NCBI GenBank assembly: GCA_032160945.1
Contig: JAVHTL010000164.1
Strand: one strand, 5' to 3'
Source of the DNA: Fervidibacter sp032160945
GTDB taxonomy: Bacteria > Armatimonadota > Fervidibacteria > Fervidibacterales > Fervidibacteraceae
Length of the DNA stretch: 7,024 bases
Shown in pieces: positions 5,936-7,024 of the stretch (within the stretch, counting starts at the first letter, position 1; every line of letters begins with the position of its first letter). A program made the translations under genes and the position numbers. The notes under the pieces were generated by a model. That model made no database searches. It worked only from the letters and a program-made list of their open reading frames with translations, and was not told where the DNA came from.

Positions 5936-7024
5936 CTACAAAATCCTCTCCATCTCCCCCCAATTGTCTCCGACTTTGATTTCGGCGACGAGCGGGACGC
6001 GCAATTTGTAGACGCTCTCCATCTGGCGCTTGACAAATTTTGCGACTTCCAAAACTTGTTGCTCGGCAACCTCCAACACCAACTCGTCATGAACTTGCAT
6101 TGTGATGTGTGCGTCGTAGCCTCGTTCTTTCAAGCCCCGCCAAACAGCAACCATCGCTGCCTTCATGATGTCAGCGCTTGTCCCTTGCACGGGCGTGTTG
6201 ATGGCTGCCCGCTTTGCAGCCTCGTGAATTCTCTGGTCAGGGCTGTCAATCTCCGGCAAAAACCTTCTTCGGTTCATCAATGTTCGGACAAATTTGTTTT
6301 GGCGGGCAAAAGCGACTACTTGCTCAATGTAATCACGAACTTTTGGAAATCGTTCAAAATAGCGGTCAATGATTTGCTGAGCCTCCTCAGGTTCAATCCC
6401 CAATTGCTGCGCCAAACCGAAGGCGCTGATGCCGTAGGCGACCCCGAAGTTGAGAACTTTCGCTTTTCGGCGCATGTCTTCAGTGACCTCTTCAGGCTTG
6501 ACACCGAAGATGCTGACTGCAGCCTGAGTGTGGATGTCCTCGCCACGCTCAAATGCTTGACAAAGCGCTTCGTCACCTGAGAGGTGCGCCAAAATGCGAA
6601 GTTCAATTTGCGAGTAGTCGGCGCTGATGAGCCGATAGCCTTTCGGCGCAATAAAGGCTTTGCGGATTTTTTTGCCCCAATCGCCCCTTGCGGGAATGTT
6701 TTGCAAGTTCGGCTCAGATGAAGCCAACCGCCCAGTTGCTGTGCCCGTTTGGTCGTAAGTCGTGTGGACACGGTGTTGTGAATCGGCTGCGCTCAGCAAA
6801 CCTTCAATGAAAGTGCTGCGAAGTTTCTCAAGTTCACGAAACTCCAAGATGAGCCGGGCAATTTCGTGCTCCTTTGCCAACGCTTCCAGAACAGGCGCTG
6901 CTGTTGAAGGTTTGCCACCGGGAGTTCGTTTCGGCGCCGGCAACTTCAACCTGTTGAACAAAACTTCGGCAAGTTGCTGCGGCGAACGGATGTTGAACCG
7001 AACGCCTGCAAGTTGGTAAATTCG
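5936..7024 (-). CDS. polA: DNA polymerase I, C-terminal polymerase domain (5' end outside window)
   Basis: The frame runs to the window edge, so the N-terminal part (5'-nuclease and any 3'-5' exonuclease domain) is not visible. The 362 visible residues are a family A polymerase domain. They open with YQLAGVRFNIRSPQQLAEVL, the usual lead-in to the thumb, followed by TGTATGRLASSEPNLQNIP. Motif A, SADYSQIELRILAHLSGDE, holds the first catalytic Asp (visible residue 136). Motif B/O-helix is RRKAKVLNFGVAYG, with Arg185, Lys189, Phe193 and Tyr197 matching E. coli R754, K758, F762 and Y766; Phe at this place is the form that discriminates against dideoxynucleotides. Then come NTPVQGTSADIMKAAM and motif C QVHDELV, with the second catalytic Asp at 313. 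The C-terminus GDNWGEMERIL is the normal end. All key residues are present, so the enzyme should be active in Okazaki-fragment processing and repair synthesis. It ends 111 bp before the restriction-modification gene on the same strand. A TTG within the frame at 6961 is not the start. Confidence 0.97.
   Translation of the reverse strand, partial: RIYQLAGVRFNIRSPQQLAEVLFNRLKLPAPKRTPGGKPSTAAPVLEALAKEHEIARLILEFRELEKLRSTFIEGLLSAADSQHRVHTTYDQTGTATGRLASSEPNLQNIPARGDWGKKIRKAFIAPKGYRLISADYSQIELRILAHLSGDEALCQAFERGEDIHTQAAVSIFGVKPEEVTEDMRRKAKVLNFGVAYGISAFGLAQQLGIEPEEAQQIIDRYFERFPKVRDYIEQVVAFARQNKFVRTLMNRRRFLPEIDSPDQRIHEAAKRAAINTPVQGTSADIMKAAMVAVWRGLKERGYDAHITMQVHDELVLEVAEQQVLEVAKFVKRQMESVYKLRVPLVAEIKVGDNWGEMERIL

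Noticed and set aside
1..7024. CRISPR array, tRNA or rRNA genes, insertion sequences
   Set aside because: No regularly spaced repeats, no tRNA-like cloverleaf and no transposase motifs were seen on either strand.

Overview
The window is a piece of bacterial chromosome: ordinary housekeeping genes with one large DNA restriction-modification gene set between two of them. Both ends are cut inside genes. YchF and DNA polymerase I are clearly bacterial in type, and the genes are tightly packed, with moderate GC and Shine-Dalgarno sequences before most starts. The cobalamin-type radical SAM protein and the general protein style remind me of deep-branching, often thermophilic lineages such as Armatimonadota/Fervidibacteria. 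This is an impression only; no marker here fixes the taxonomy.

Left part (1-2250, all + strand). The C-terminal end of a B12-binding radical SAM protein is followed after 15 bp by a compact nitroreductase-family flavoprotein, probably in the same transcript. After a 93-bp gap comes a complete ychF (Obg-like ATPase) with all its signature motifs.

Middle part (2251-5935). Just after ychF are two very short + strand ORFs that look plausible. One (2282-2434) encodes a 50-residue peptide with a single hydrophobic segment. The other (2446-2577) encodes a 43-residue basic peptide with a good ribosome binding site, and its 3' end overlaps the next gene antisense. The - strand from 5824 down to 2507 encodes a 1105-residue single-chain enzyme. 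It has an N-terminal PD-(D/E)xK nuclease, a helical connector, an N6-adenine methyltransferase, a target-recognition region and a C-terminal region of about 145 residues that I cannot assign. This architecture is that of a type IIG restriction-modification enzyme, which would cut and methylate without partner subunits. No separate specificity subunit, translocase or controller gene is visible.

Right part (5936-7024, - strand). The C-terminal polymerase domain of DNA polymerase I (polA) is present with motifs A, B (O-helix) and C intact; the N-terminal part lies beyond the window.

YchF and polA point tail to tail, and the restriction-modification gene with the two small ORFs fills the space between them. 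An exact 11-bp inverted repeat brackets this insert: one copy starts 32 bp after the ychF stop and the other lies 2 bp from the polA stop. The simplest reading is a defence gene acquired in a spot where insertion harms neither neighbour. The repeat is short and may be coincidence.
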